This document shows positions 35,988 through 45,222 of a stretch of DNA of 64,000 nt, piece after piece. The position numbers and the translations under genes are program-made. The stretch is from assembly GCA_049472395.1 (NCBI GenBank), contig JBLIRR010000006.1, positions 54,907 through 118,906 of the forward strand, given 5' to 3'. How positions within the stretch are numbered: the stretch's first letter is position 1; every line of letters starts with the position of its first letter. The notes beneath the pieces were generated by a model. The model was not told the DNA's origin, made no database searches, and saw nothing but the letters and a program-made list of their open reading frames with translations. The DNA is from JBLIRR01 sp049472395 (GTDB taxonomy: Bacteria > SZUA-182 > DTGQ01 > JBLIRR01).

Positions 35988-36677
35988 TTATTTTAAATAT
36001 CGAATGATTCCTCTATATACACACTCAGCTATTTTTTGTCTGTAGCTTGCATTTAAGAGTTTTCTTTCTCCTTCAGCTGAACTGATAAATTCTGTCTCGA
36101 TTAACACGGCGGGCATTGCTACGTATTCAAGAACAGATAGAGGCAGGGCGCTTACGGACACTCTCCTCCATATATTACTTACCCTTGCCTCATCAGCAAT
36201 GCTTTGTGCGAGACGCTCACTTTCTTTTATATACGGCAATTGCCTTTTTGACCATAATTTCGCCGCTCTATCCATGGTAACCTTTGCCAGGTCCATCTCG
36301 GGTGCTTCATAATAATATACGCACAATCCTTCTAAATTCTTATCAAATCCCGCGTTGGTATGCACACTAATAAAAAGATCCGCGTGATTGCTATTGGCAA
36401 ATGATCCTCTTGCATCAAGTGATATCGTTTCATCAGTCTCTCTTGTAAACAGCACATTGATGGGAGTTCGTTGAGTAATAAATTTTTGCAGACGAATAGT
36501 TAAATCTAATGTAATATTCTTCTCAATTCCCCCCGCAGGACCGACACACCCTACATCTTTTCCCCCATGTCCCGCATCAATAATTACTGTAATATTATCT
36601 AATAGCTGGGCCTTTGAAGGAAAAGCTAAAAATAAAGATATGCATAGGATACTAATTATTAATTTAATATTATACAC
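35988..36677 (-). CDS. N-acetylmuramoyl-L-alanine amidase (Amidase_3)
   Basis: A zinc amidase that cleaves the bond between MurNAc and the stem peptide. Zinc ligands are in IDAGHGGKD (His), GIEKNITLDL (Glu) and FISVHTNAG (His); the catalytic Glu is in AVLIETEFIS. A signal peptide precedes the domain (KLIISILCISLFLAFPSKA). I prefer a GTG start at 36677, which has GGGGAG 9 nt upstream and begins the signal peptide; an ATG at 36737 lacks a ribosome-binding site. It heads the amidase-GerMN-rph-rdgB operon. Confidence 0.9.
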   Translation of the reverse strand: MYNIKLIISILCISLFLAFPSKAQLLDNITVIIDAGHGGKDVGCVGPAGGIEKNITLDLTIRLQKFITQRTPINVLFTRETDETISLDARGSFANSNHADLFISVHTNAGFDKNLEGLCVYYYEAPEMDLAKVTMDRAAKLWSKRQLPYIKESERLAQSIADEARVSNIWRRVSVSALPLSVLEYVAMPAVLIETEFISSAEGERKLLNASYRQKIAECVYRGIIRYLK

Positions 36678-36912
36678 TCTAGGTAGCTCCCCACGTCTTG
36701 ATTCTATAGAGAATAATGTGCACTTAAATCCATACATAGTATGAAAACATTGCGTAAAAATATGTTATTGTAGCATAGAAAAAAGAATGAGGCAATGAGC
36801 AGTAATTCTAATCCGGCAATTAATTATTTTACCTCATAACAAAATTAGGAGGAAATTTGAGTTTGAGAAAGAAAAATGGATATTTTCTGCCTTTATATTC
36901 CCAAAATACAAA

Positions 36913-36940
36913 TTGACAACATAATCTGATGGATTAAAAT
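36913..36940 (+). promoter_or_regulatory. nrdD promoter
   Basis: TTGACA (36913-36918) and TAAAAT (36935-36940) are separated by 16 bp. Transcription would start near 36947, just before the two NrdR boxes and about 100 nt before nrdD. The rest of the interval 36738-37047 shows nothing else. Confidence 0.55.
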
Positions 36941-36952
36941 CATTAGACGCAT

Positions 36953-36999
36953 ATACAATATATTGTGGTTTTATAAATTCGGGATACAATATATTGTAT
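36953..36999 (+). promoter_or_regulatory. Tandem NrdR boxes upstream of nrdD
   Basis: ACAATATATTGT occurs twice, at 36955-36966 and 36986-36997, 31 bp apart (three helical turns). Palindrome, sequence and spacing all match the paired NrdR box known from ribonucleotide reductase promoters. Lying at and just after the predicted start, they fit repression by the ATP/dATP sensor NrdR. Confidence 0.9.
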
Positions 37000-37047
37000 A
37001 TGAAGCTAAAAAAATCCGAATCTTAGCAAAGAGGAGATGGCAATAAA

Positions 37048-39156
37048 ATGCAAAAATTAGATCTAAAAAAAGAAAATAATATAATAAATTTTAATTATCA
37101 GAAAAAAGACACCACAGATCTTTCTCTATTTGTCAGGACCTCTTCAGCAGACATCTCTTCTTGGAATAGAAATAAAATTGTAGAAGCCCTTATTCGAGAG
37201 ACCTATGTAGATAGAGATACTGCAGAGTTGATCAGTAGGGAAGTGGAGGACCAGATCATCAGTTCCAAGATTCGCACAATCACTGCCCCCTTAGTAAGGG
37301 AGCTTGTAGATGCAAAGCTTATTGAACATGGTCTTGAGAGAGCGCGATGGATGCACACACGTCTTGGTATGCCTCTATATGATGTTGATCAGCTTATTCT
37401 TCATCCCAATAAAGAAAATGCAAATGTTCCCCATGGTCCGGAGGCGACAAATTTGACGCTTGCGGAAAATATAAAAAAAGAATACGCCCTGCTTAATATC
37501 TTCTCTCAAGATATAGCAGATGCTCATATGCAAGGGGACATTCATATTCATGACCTGGGATTTTGCGATCGACCCTATTGTTCTGGTCAATCTTTAGAAT
37601 ACGTGAAAAAATTCGGATTAAATCTACCCAACGCCCTTTCTGTTGCTAAACCTGCTAAGCATCCAGAGGTGCTCTTGGCACATATGGTAAAATTTGCAGC
37701 TGCCCTTCAAGGACATTTTGCCGGAGCAATAGGGTGGGATGCCGTCAATCTTTTCTTTGCCCCTTATCTTGTTGGGCTTTCATATCATGAAATTAAACAA
37801 CTTGCCCAGATTATGATTTTTGAATTCTCCCAACAGGCAGTTGCACGAGGCGGGCAAGCAATCTTTAGCGATATTAATCTTTACTGGGAGATACCCCAAC
37901 ATTTCCACAATGTTCCTGCTATTGGCCCAGGGGGTGAATATACTGGCAAAAATTATTCTGACTATCTTCATGAATCACAACAATTTGCCTGGGCTTTATT
38001 CGATGTATATAAAGAAGGAGATGCATGTGGCAGGCCTTTTTTCTTTCCCAAGCCCCTAGTTCATATTACTGAAAAATTCTTTAAGACGCCCAGACATATG
38101 GATTTCTTACATCATATTTGTGATATTGCCTCTGTCAAGGGAAATACTTATTTTGTCTTTGATCGTGGAGCTACTGCCAAGATTTCAGAATGTTGCCGTC
38201 TTAGTTTTAAATTAAATGCTCAGGATCTTTTCGATGCTCAGAATCCTTGGAAAATGCGATATTGTGCTCTTCAAAATGTGACTATTAATCTTCCCAGAAT
38301 CGGATATGAGGCCCAAGGAGATGAAGTAAGACTTTTCTCCCGACTCACAGATCTCATGGAAATGGTAGCTGAGGTTCATATGCAAAAAAGAATTTTTATT
38401 GAAAAATTGATGGCGCTAGGATCATCAGGTCCTCTTGCCCTCCTCACCATGAAGACCGATGGAGAGTCTTATCTAAAATTACATAAAGCGTCATATCTCA
38501 TTGGGATGGTTGGATTAGACGAACTTGTAAAGATACACACGGGTAAGCAGATGCATGAGGCCAAGGAGTCTCTGATGCTCGGACTTAAGATTATTTCTCA
38601 CATGAAACTAGTTGGAGAACATCTGACCGAGAGGCATAATATGCATTTTGTTCTTGAACAAACACCGGCAGAAAGCACAAGCTACAGATTTGCAAAATTA
38701 GATCTTAAATATTATGCCCCTCAAGCCGGACATTATATTAAGGGAGATATTTCCTCTAATCAGATTTATTATTCAAATTCAAGTTACTTGGATGTCGGGG
38801 CAGATATTGACCCTATCGAACGAGTAAAAAAAGAAGGTCTTTTTCATCCTTTGATAGAAGCAGGGGCTTTGACCCACATCTGGCTAGGAGAATCAGAACC
38901 TTCAAAAGAATCCTTAGCAAACTTTGTAATCAAGGTCTTCAATAAAACCTCAAATGACCAGATCGCCTTTTCTCCTGAATTTACCACGTGCAATAAATGT
39001 GGCAAGACCTTTCGCGGCTTGCACAAAGCATGTATAGTCTGTGGATCAGAGGAGATAGAAGGCATTACAAGAATTACAGGATATTTTACTAAAATTTCCA
39101 GTTGGAATAAGGGAAAAATTGGAGAATTAACAGATCGAAAAAGAGTAATCATTTAA
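37048..39156 (+). CDS. nrdD: Anaerobic (class III) ribonucleoside-triphosphate reductase
   Basis: This glycyl radical enzyme makes deoxynucleotides without oxygen. Residues 30-120 are an ATP-cone (WNRNKIVEALIRETYV), the allosteric activity site. The core has MQGDIHIHDLGFCDRPYCSG (Cys178 region) and ATAKISECCRLSF with adjacent Cys382-383 in the radical loop area. The C-terminus has the zinc site TCNKCG...CIVCG and the glycyl radical motif RITGYF, followed by WNKGKIGELTDR. The 702-residue length is normal. The activase gene nrdG is not adjacent; a small redoxin gene follows instead, 22 bp downstream. Control by NrdR is supported by two boxes. Confidence 0.96.
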   Translation: MQKLDLKKENNIINFNYQKKDTTDLSLFVRTSSADISSWNRNKIVEALIRETYVDRDTAELISREVEDQIISSKIRTITAPLVRELVDAKLIEHGLERARWMHTRLGMPLYDVDQLILHPNKENANVPHGPEATNLTLAENIKKEYALLNIFSQDIADAHMQGDIHIHDLGFCDRPYCSGQSLEYVKKFGLNLPNALSVAKPAKHPEVLLAHMVKFAAALQGHFAGAIGWDAVNLFFAPYLVGLSYHEIKQLAQIMIFEFSQQAVARGGQAIFSDINLYWEIPQHFHNVPAIGPGGEYTGKNYSDYLHESQQFAWALFDVYKEGDACGRPFFFPKPLVHITEKFFKTPRHMDFLHHICDIASVKGNTYFVFDRGATAKISECCRLSFKLNAQDLFDAQNPWKMRYCALQNVTINLPRIGYEAQGDEVRLFSRLTDLMEMVAEVHMQKRIFIEKLMALGSSGPLALLTMKTDGESYLKLHKASYLIGMVGLDELVKIHTGKQMHEAKESLMLGLKIISHMKLVGEHLTERHNMHFVLEQTPAESTSYRFAKLDLKYYAPQAGHYIKGDISSNQIYYSNSSYLDVGADIDPIERVKKEGLFHPLIEAGALTHIWLGESEPSKESLANFVIKVFNKTSNDQIAFSPEFTTCNKCGKTFRGLHKACIVCGSEEIEGITRITGYFTKISSWNKGKIGELTDRKRVII

Positions 39157-39178
39157 ATTAAAAAATAGGGGGAGCATT

Positions 39179-39451
39179 ATGGTATCATCAATTAAATTAT
39201 TTTGGAAAAAAGATTGTGCAAAGTGTCCTGCTGCAAAAAAAGTATTCAATGGCTTAAAAGAGAAAAACATAAGAGCTCAGGAATTCGACATGAGCACTGC
39301 CGAGGGACTTGCCGAGGGTGCATTTTATAGTGTGCTCTCAACACCAACGATGTTAGCAATCGATGAAAATGATAATGAGATTTTATCTTGGAGGGGTGTC
39401 GTGCCCACCATGGAGGAAGTGAAGGAAGCACTCCATAACAATGATAATTAA
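39179..39451 (+). CDS. Thioredoxin/glutaredoxin-like small redoxin
   Basis: A 90-residue thioredoxin-fold protein: LFWKKDCAKCPAAKKVF carries the CxxC active site, and STPTMLAIDENDNEI supplies the cis-Pro strand. It lies 22 bp after nrdD and probably shares its transcript. Some class III reductases take electrons from a dedicated redoxin rather than formate, and this position makes the protein a good candidate for that role; it is inference. Its 3' end overlaps the convergent TPR gene by 4 bp. Confidence 0.85.
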   Translation: MVSSIKLFWKKDCAKCPAAKKVFNGLKEKNIRAQEFDMSTAEGLAEGAFYSVLSTPTMLAIDENDNEILSWRGVVPTMEEVKEALHNNDN

Positions 39452-40215
39452 TCTTTGCTGGCTTGCTCAATCTCCATAATTTTTGAAAGATCATCTAATG
39501 AGTTTGACGCATTATAGCCGAGATCTCTTGCTTTCTTAGTGTTGATTATAAAGGTATCGTAATCCCCTTTGAAATAGTTACTAATGCCTAATTGCATATA
39601 AATAATTCCCCTACCCGGATTAAGCTCCAATGATTTTTCAAGTTCAGTAATTGATTTGTCGATATATCCCAATTTTCTATAAATAATGCCAAGTTCAATC
39701 GCAGCATTTACATCACTAGGGGACTCTTCGAGCTTTTTTTTCAGCTCCTGTGCCTTCTCTTCCAATTCCTTCTTTATAAGCACTATCGAAGGATCACTTT
39801 CTCCTCCATCCGCATGAAGTCCCAAATGTGTGCCAATATGCCCCTCCATCAGCCTATACTTATCTGCCATATTCTGATTATCTATTCTTGAATAAAGATG
39901 AGCAAGCCGTGAAAGAACTTCTTTCTCCTGAGGCCATCTTTCCACTATACTCTCATACACCGCTATTGCCTTATTAATATCATTCAAGGATTCTAGGGTT
40001 GAACCCAGATTATAATACGCCTCTATAAGCGAAGGTTCATTTTGAATGGCTTTTTCAAAAAAATATGCTGCTTTTGAAAAATTCCCCTCATCATAATACG
40101 TTATACCCAATTCAAAGCTTTCCCTCGCTGTCATATCCTCTGACGTGGCGTGTAGGTGCAGCGCTGAACATAAAACGTACAGTAGAATTAAATAAAAAAT
40201 GACCTTTGCTTTCAT
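39448..40215 (-). CDS. Secreted TPR protein
   Basis: A 255-residue protein with a signal peptide (MKAKVIFYLILLYVLCSALHLHA). TPR units follow: ITYYDEGNFSKAAYFFEKAI, YNLGSTLESLNDINKAIAVYE and ELGIIYRKLGYIDKSITELEKSLELNPG. The ATG at 40215 has GAGGGGG six bases upstream and is preferred over 40230. It follows the sulfatase-TPR gene by about 50 bp and may be co-transcribed. No catalytic domain; probably a periplasmic scaffold. Confidence 0.78.
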   Translation of the reverse strand: MKAKVIFYLILLYVLCSALHLHATSEDMTARESFELGITYYDEGNFSKAAYFFEKAIQNEPSLIEAYYNLGSTLESLNDINKAIAVYESIVERWPQEKEVLSRLAHLYSRIDNQNMADKYRLMEGHIGTHLGLHADGGESDPSIVLIKKELEEKAQELKKKLEESPSDVNAAIELGIIYRKLGYIDKSITELEKSLELNPGRGIIYMQLGISNYFKGDYDTFIINTKKARDLGYNASNSLDDLSKIMEIEQASKD

Positions 40216-40266
40216 TTCAATCCCCCTCATATGAAATTAAAATAACTGATAAAAATTATAATATAA

Positions 40267-43158
40267 TTACTCATATAATTCTATCCTTTTTTGTAATGAT
40301 CGTGCTCTATAATTTTCCGGTTCAATTCTCAAGGCTTCCCTTATAAATTCACGGGCTTCATCACGTAATCCCTTAGAGTAAAAACATAAAGACAATCTAT
40401 AGAATGCTTCGGCATTTTCCGTATTATTCTTAACCACAATTTTAAATTCTTCAATTGCCTCATCTATCTTACCCTCATTATAATATGTTACACCCATATT
40501 TATATGGGCTACTTCATTGTCAGGATCAATAGCCAGAACCTTCATGTATTGAGCAACTCCCTGCGAAATCATACCTTGAGAAAAATATATGATACCAAGT
40601 TTTATCATTGCTTTAATATGCTCAGGATCATTCTCAATTGTCTTTTTATAATGTTCAACAGCCCGATCAATCCTTCCTTGGTTATGATACGCAAGAGCAA
40701 GATTAAATTCATATTCCGCATTGTGTGGAGAAAGCGTGAGCGCCCAATTAAATGCATCAATGCTTTCATCTATATATCCTCTGGTATAATACGCAATTCC
40801 CAAGCTGAAGACAGTCTTCGAATCTTTGGGATCAATCTCAATTGCTTTTTTGTATTCATCAATTGCCTCATCTATTCTCCCAAGCTGAAATAATGTGATG
40901 CCCAGATTATAACGGATCTCAGAGGAATGCGGCTCAAACGTGCGTGCATTCTTAAAATGCAATAATGCCTCATCGAACATTCCTTCATGTATAGCTATAG
41001 TGCCAAGCGCATTATGGGCCTTTGAGTAATTTGGATCCCGTGAAATTATTTCCTCAACTTCTTCTCTTGCCAGGTCAAACTCCTTTTCTTTAATATAAAT
41101 AGTCGCCCTATTGATTCGTGCCTCAGGATCTTTCTCATCAATCACTAGCGCGCGCTCGACCGTCCTCTCTGCATTGTCTAAATCCTCTTGATATATATAG
41201 AGCATTGCTAATTTGTTATAGGCATCAATAAAAGATTGGTCTAATGCGAGAGCCTTCTCAATGTACATTTTTGCCGTATGATACTCTTCTTTGGCCATAT
41301 ATACAGCACCAAGATTATTATATGCCTCCGTAAAATAGGGATCTCTCGCTATAGCCTCTTTATACGATTCTATTGCCTTATCATATTCATGGATAATACC
41401 GTATAAGATCCCCATATTCTGATAAGCCTCCACATAATCCGGATTGATTTCCAAAGCCTTGTGAAACATCGCTATTGCTTTATCATACTCTCCAATGTCA
41501 CTATACACAGTCCCAAGATCAATATATGCATTAATATATAAAGGATCGATGCGGAGAGCTTCATTAAATGCTTCAATTGACTTATCATGCTGGCCCTGTT
41601 TATTATAGAGAAAACCCATAACAAAATGTGTAAAGACATCATCAGGATTGACTCTCAGACATTTTCGAAACTCAGCCATAGCAGACTCATAATCTCCATG
41701 AGTATAATAATAGGTACCAGTATTTAAATATGTTAAAATAATAACCATATCCTTCGGATCAGGGTACTCATGGACGCTCTCTCCCAAATCAACATCTGAT
41801 GCGGCTGTCCATATATACCCAAGGCTCTCTAGCTTGCGCTTTGTATCTGTATCGAGCGCCTTTCTCGTGGATGTATCAATTCCCTTTGATGAACATCGCT
41901 CTTTCATACTCATTAAAAGTTTTTCCATGGAACGAGCAATATCTCCTTGCTCTTTATATAAATTCTTTTGTTCCCGCGGATCATTAATAAGATCATATAG
42001 TTCCGCTTTTGGTGCTTTAATATATTTCCACGTATTGGTCCTTATTCCTTCAAGACCACTCCAGCGGTGATTGAAAAGCGGATAATATGTTTCACATAAA
42101 AGGGTATACTCCTCTCTTCTCTTAAGACTCCCATCACGTCCGAGCAGTGCATTACCCTGCATGAAAGAGGCATCATCTAATCTTAAGCCTACTAAATTCA
42201 ATACTGTCGGAGCAATATCCACCGTACTTGCCAATTCGTCCGTTTTTATCTTGTCTGGAATGATACCGGGATAACGAAGAATTAAGGGAACGTGCAATGT
42301 ACTATCATATATAAATATCGCATGACTTGGCTCCCCATGCTCCTTCAGGCTCTCACCATGATCTGATGTAAAACATATTAAGGTGTTATCATACACTCCA
42401 AGTTGTTTCATCGCTTCAAATAATTCACCCATGCACTTATCCACGTAAGCGATTTCACCATCATAGAGTGCGGTATCCATATTTTGCTGAAATGGAGTGA
42501 GTACCGGTTGATATGCAGGGGGAGGATCATAGGGTGCATGGGGATCAAAGCAATGTATCCAAAGAAAAAAAGGATCGTCTTTGACATTCACAAGCCACTC
42601 CACTGCCGCATTCACAACCTTTTCTGCTCTCCTCTCATCAAAAAATAATTCCTTTCCCTTCTCCCCAGTGTCCATTCTGTCATCGTAAACATCAAATCCC
42701 TGATTCAGATGAAAGCGAGAATCAAGTACAAAAGCCCCAACAAAGGCCCCTGTGGTATACCCCGCGCTTTTAAAAATTTCAGCCAATGTAATGGATTCCT
42801 GAGCCAGATGATATGTCCCGTTATTGCGCACATTATGCATAATTGGGTACTGGCCGGTAAATATACTGGAATGAGAGGGTAAGGTAATAGGAACAGGAGT
42901 ATAGGCTGATGTGAAGCATATTCCCTCCCGTGCAAGGGCATCAATATGGGGTGTCTGTATCTGTTTATAATCAAAACAGCTGAGATGATCAGCGCGCAAG
43001 GTATCGATAGTAATAATTAACACATTGGGTTTATTTATCTGGTTGGCACTTTGCGTAGCGAGGATTTCCCTCTCTACACATCTTCTGCTGCACCCGCTGC
43101 TGGCTAAAAAAATATATATCAAAATAAAGAGAATATAATATATTTTTTTCATATACAT
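40267..43158 (-). CDS. Sulfatase-like alkaline phosphatase superfamily lipoprotein fused to 14 TPRs
   Basis: The 963-residue protein has a lipobox (LASSGC). A sulfatase-fold domain follows (about residues 40-430): NVLIITIDTLRADHLSC (metal Asp pair), ITLPSHSSIFTGQYP (nucleophile region), SDHGESLKEHGEPSH (Asp-His) and DIAPTVLNLVG. The nucleophile position is Thr in TLPSH, not the Cys/Ser of the CxPxR motif, so formylglycine activation is not expected. It may be a phospho- or transferase-type member. After TKRKLESLGYIW about 14 tetratricopeptide repeats run to the C-terminus. GAGGAAG precedes the ATG at 43158; the frame is open to 43245. Confidence 0.85.
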   Translation of the reverse strand: MYMKKIYYILFILIYIFLASSGCSRRCVEREILATQSANQINKPNVLIITIDTLRADHLSCFDYKQIQTPHIDALAREGICFTSAYTPVPITLPSHSSIFTGQYPIMHNVRNNGTYHLAQESITLAEIFKSAGYTTGAFVGAFVLDSRFHLNQGFDVYDDRMDTGEKGKELFFDERRAEKVVNAAVEWLVNVKDDPFFLWIHCFDPHAPYDPPPAYQPVLTPFQQNMDTALYDGEIAYVDKCMGELFEAMKQLGVYDNTLICFTSDHGESLKEHGEPSHAIFIYDSTLHVPLILRYPGIIPDKIKTDELASTVDIAPTVLNLVGLRLDDASFMQGNALLGRDGSLKRREEYTLLCETYYPLFNHRWSGLEGIRTNTWKYIKAPKAELYDLINDPREQKNLYKEQGDIARSMEKLLMSMKERCSSKGIDTSTRKALDTDTKRKLESLGYIWTAASDVDLGESVHEYPDPKDMVIILTYLNTGTYYYTHGDYESAMAEFRKCLRVNPDDVFTHFVMGFLYNKQGQHDKSIEAFNEALRIDPLYINAYIDLGTVYSDIGEYDKAIAMFHKALEINPDYVEAYQNMGILYGIIHEYDKAIESYKEAIARDPYFTEAYNNLGAVYMAKEEYHTAKMYIEKALALDQSFIDAYNKLAMLYIYQEDLDNAERTVERALVIDEKDPEARINRATIYIKEKEFDLAREEVEEIISRDPNYSKAHNALGTIAIHEGMFDEALLHFKNARTFEPHSSEIRYNLGITLFQLGRIDEAIDEYKKAIEIDPKDSKTVFSLGIAYYTRGYIDESIDAFNWALTLSPHNAEYEFNLALAYHNQGRIDRAVEHYKKTIENDPEHIKAMIKLGIIYFSQGMISQGVAQYMKVLAIDPDNEVAHINMGVTYYNEGKIDEAIEEFKIVVKNNTENAEAFYRLSLCFYSKGLRDEAREFIREALRIEPENYRARSLQKRIELYE

Positions 43159-43383
43159 TACCGTCTTCCTCATATTAACACCAATGCTCATTTTGGCTCC
43201 CACAATCGAAATTGCCCCTCTATTAATTGTGATATAAATATTCAATAGTTTATCATGCGCAGATAATTCCTACAAGATAAACATAGTGATTCCATAAAAA
43301 TTATTAATGATATGAATTAAAACATGGAATATTTAAAAATCTTATCAGAGTTGTTCTGACAAAGAAGAGAGAAATTATATGAT

Positions 43384-43416
43384 AATAAGGCCGGCTGCAA
43401 TGCAGCCGGCCTTATT
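43384..43416 (-). terminator. Strong hairpin after the paralogue pair
   Basis: AATAAGGCCGGCTGC and its complement form a near-perfect stem with a minimal loop at 43384-43416, 45 bp after the stop of the 43462 gene. No T run follows on either strand, so it may slow or protect RNA ends rather than act as a classic terminator. Confidence 0.5.
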
Positions 43417-43461
43417 AAAGTTATAATCCTGCCACATGATTATTACATAATAATCATAAAT

Positions 43462-44106
43462 TTAAGGTCCTAAAATCAACAGCGGGGTTAATAAAGAACT
43501 ATACGCCGGCGCTGGATTTATTAAGGACGCGAATAAAGGATAGGTTGCGAGTGTTCCCCCTAAGGAAATTTCATAGGCAACGGCAAAAGCATCATAGGCA
43601 TTGTAATATGCGCTATTTGCAACAGGCACATTAGCCAGGAGCCAGGTACTGGAGGTCGGAGCAATAGTTGACCAGCCTAAAATGAGGCTTAAATCAATTG
43701 GCAGTGGGATGCCTAATACAGGATCAACCAAATCTGGTGCAGGCCATAAGTTTACGCCCCATAGGGGATCATAATATGCCATTCCCAACGGGGTATTATA
43801 GAGAAGATAGGGATAACTCTTTCTTGGATCCAAGGTAAGCCCTGGTTGGAGTGGCAAGACGGTACTCGGGGCCAAGTCGCTTACTATAGGCACAGGTAAC
43901 AAGGTGACAGGATCAATAGGGGAGAGAGAGGGTGACCATAAAGGCCACAGAGTATTATATGGTGGCAATGCAGTCCATGTCGGTCCAGTCGTCGCAGCCA
44001 ATGGCACTGCGTGTGAAGCGTGAGGCAGTAACACCCCTACGGCAAAAATAACTACACTACATAAAGCAAATATTTTACTTATTTTTTTTATTGATAACTT
44101 ACCCAT
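43462..44106 (-). CDS. Secreted Pro/Leu/Trp-rich protein, paralogue B of an unrecognised family
   Basis: Not recognised. The 214-residue protein has a signal peptide (to about residue 33, SHAVP). The mature part is rich in Pro, Leu, Trp and Tyr, with almost no charge. Blocks shared with its neighbour are ALPPYNTLWPLWSPSLSPI, LLYNTPLGMAYYDP, DPVLGIPLPIDLSL and NVPVANSAYYN, in the same order and spacing. The two lie in tandem 36 bp apart and arose by duplication. The even spacing of short Pro-turn segments suggests a compact extracellular or outer-membrane structural protein, but this is a guess. AGGAG precedes the ATG by 8 nt. Confidence 0.7.
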   Translation of the reverse strand: MGKLSIKKISKIFALCSVVIFAVGVLLPHASHAVPLAATTGPTWTALPPYNTLWPLWSPSLSPIDPVTLLPVPIVSDLAPSTVLPLQPGLTLDPRKSYPYLLYNTPLGMAYYDPLWGVNLWPAPDLVDPVLGIPLPIDLSLILGWSTIAPTSSTWLLANVPVANSAYYNAYDAFAVAYEISLGGTLATYPLFASLINPAPAYSSLLTPLLILGP

Positions 44107-44142
44107 TATTATTTCTCCTTTCTTGTTAAAATCTTTCTTTTG

Positions 44143-44775
44143 TTATGGTAATCCCAAAAGCAGCGCCGGTGTCAATAGGGAAGGATACGCCGGAGGAGGA
44201 TTGAGCAAAGCTGCAAATAAGGGAAAGCTCGCCAATGTTCCTCCGAATGCTATCTCATATGCTACTCCATAACTTGGGTAAGTATTATAATATGCGCTAT
44301 TCGCCACCGGTACATTTAATGCTAACCACGTTGTAGATGTGGGAGCAAGGGTTGACCACCCTACAACGAGCGTTAAATCTATGGGGAGGGGAGTCCCTAA
44401 TACGGGATCAAGGAGATAAGAAGGCGGCCACATATTAATGCCCTCATAGGGATCATAATAGGCCATGCCTAAGGGGGTATTATAAAGTAACCACGGATAA
44501 GTCTTGTTGAGGGGATCCCACGTTAATCCCGGTTGTGATGGAAGGACTGTATTGGGAGTAAGGCTATTGACTATCGGGTCAGGGAGCAAGGTAATCGGAT
44601 TTATTGGGGATAAAGCAGGCGACCATAGTGGCCAAAGGGTATTATACGGAGGCAGGGGCATCCATGTCCATTTATTAAAAGGGACTGCCCGGGATGGTGA
44701 TGAATAGAGTAAAATAAATCCCATGCAAAATATTACCGTTACGAAAATAATTGTCCTTAATTTACATTTTGACAT
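44143..44775 (-). CDS. Secreted Pro/Leu/Trp-rich protein, paralogue A of an unrecognised family
   Basis: Not recognised. It is the upstream member of the tandem pair, 210 residues from the ATG at 44775 (AGGAG 8 nt upstream; a TTG two codons earlier is less likely). Signal peptide to about residue 30 (SRAVP). Same blocks as paralogue B: PLPPYNTLWPLWSPALSPI, LLYNTPLGMAYYDP, GINMWPPSYLLDPVLGTPLPIDL and NVPVANSAYYN. More than half of the aligned mature residues look identical. No Cys in the mature part and no catalytic motif. Probably expressed first in a two-gene transcript ending at the 43384 hairpin. Confidence 0.7.
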   Translation of the reverse strand: MSKCKLRTIIFVTVIFCMGFILLYSSPSRAVPFNKWTWMPLPPYNTLWPLWSPALSPINPITLLPDPIVNSLTPNTVLPSQPGLTWDPLNKTYPWLLYNTPLGMAYYDPYEGINMWPPSYLLDPVLGTPLPIDLTLVVGWSTLAPTSTTWLALNVPVANSAYYNTYPSYGVAYEIAFGGTLASFPLFAALLNPPPAYPSLLTPALLLGLP

Positions 44776-45222
44776 ATCCAAATCTCCTTTTTAAATGATA
44801 TATTAAATAAAAATTAAAATTAAAACTATCCACCTTCTGGATTACAACGCCCCCACTCTTGTTTATAAGCCTTTTTATTGTATATTTAATAAATTTACTC
44901 TATAATATTGTGCAGAGAAGATTATTACTTTTTCCGATTTACTTTAATAAAGCAACCATATTATATTATTGTGTGTTTTACTTTTGCTCTTACTTCTTCT
45001 GTATTAGGAGAATATATTATGGGCATATGGAAATAAAAAAGATTTATATCTTTTGTCCCTTAAAATTAAATAGTTTGTGATGGATATGTTAGATTTCATT
45101 ATTTAATGTGTTTATTTATTAATATTATATATTATTTAATTAAATTTTTCTATTCTTTTACATATTTTTTTAATTGAATGGAAGATTTTTCTGAAAATTT
45201 TTTTGATGCATAAAGGAAAAAA
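44776..45222. other. AT-rich divergent intergenic region
   Basis: About 450 bp without a convincing gene. A possible minus-strand promoter, TTGTAA-17-TTTAAT at 44819-44847, could serve the paralogue pair. A 73-codon plus-strand frame at 44859-45080 is hydrophobic and lacks a ribosome-binding site; I do not call it. The last 15 bp hold AAGGA before the 45223 ATG. Confidence 0.4.

Noticed and set aside
44859..45080. 73-codon hydrophobic frame
   Set aside because: AT-rich intergenic sequence, no ribosome-binding site, composition expected by chance.
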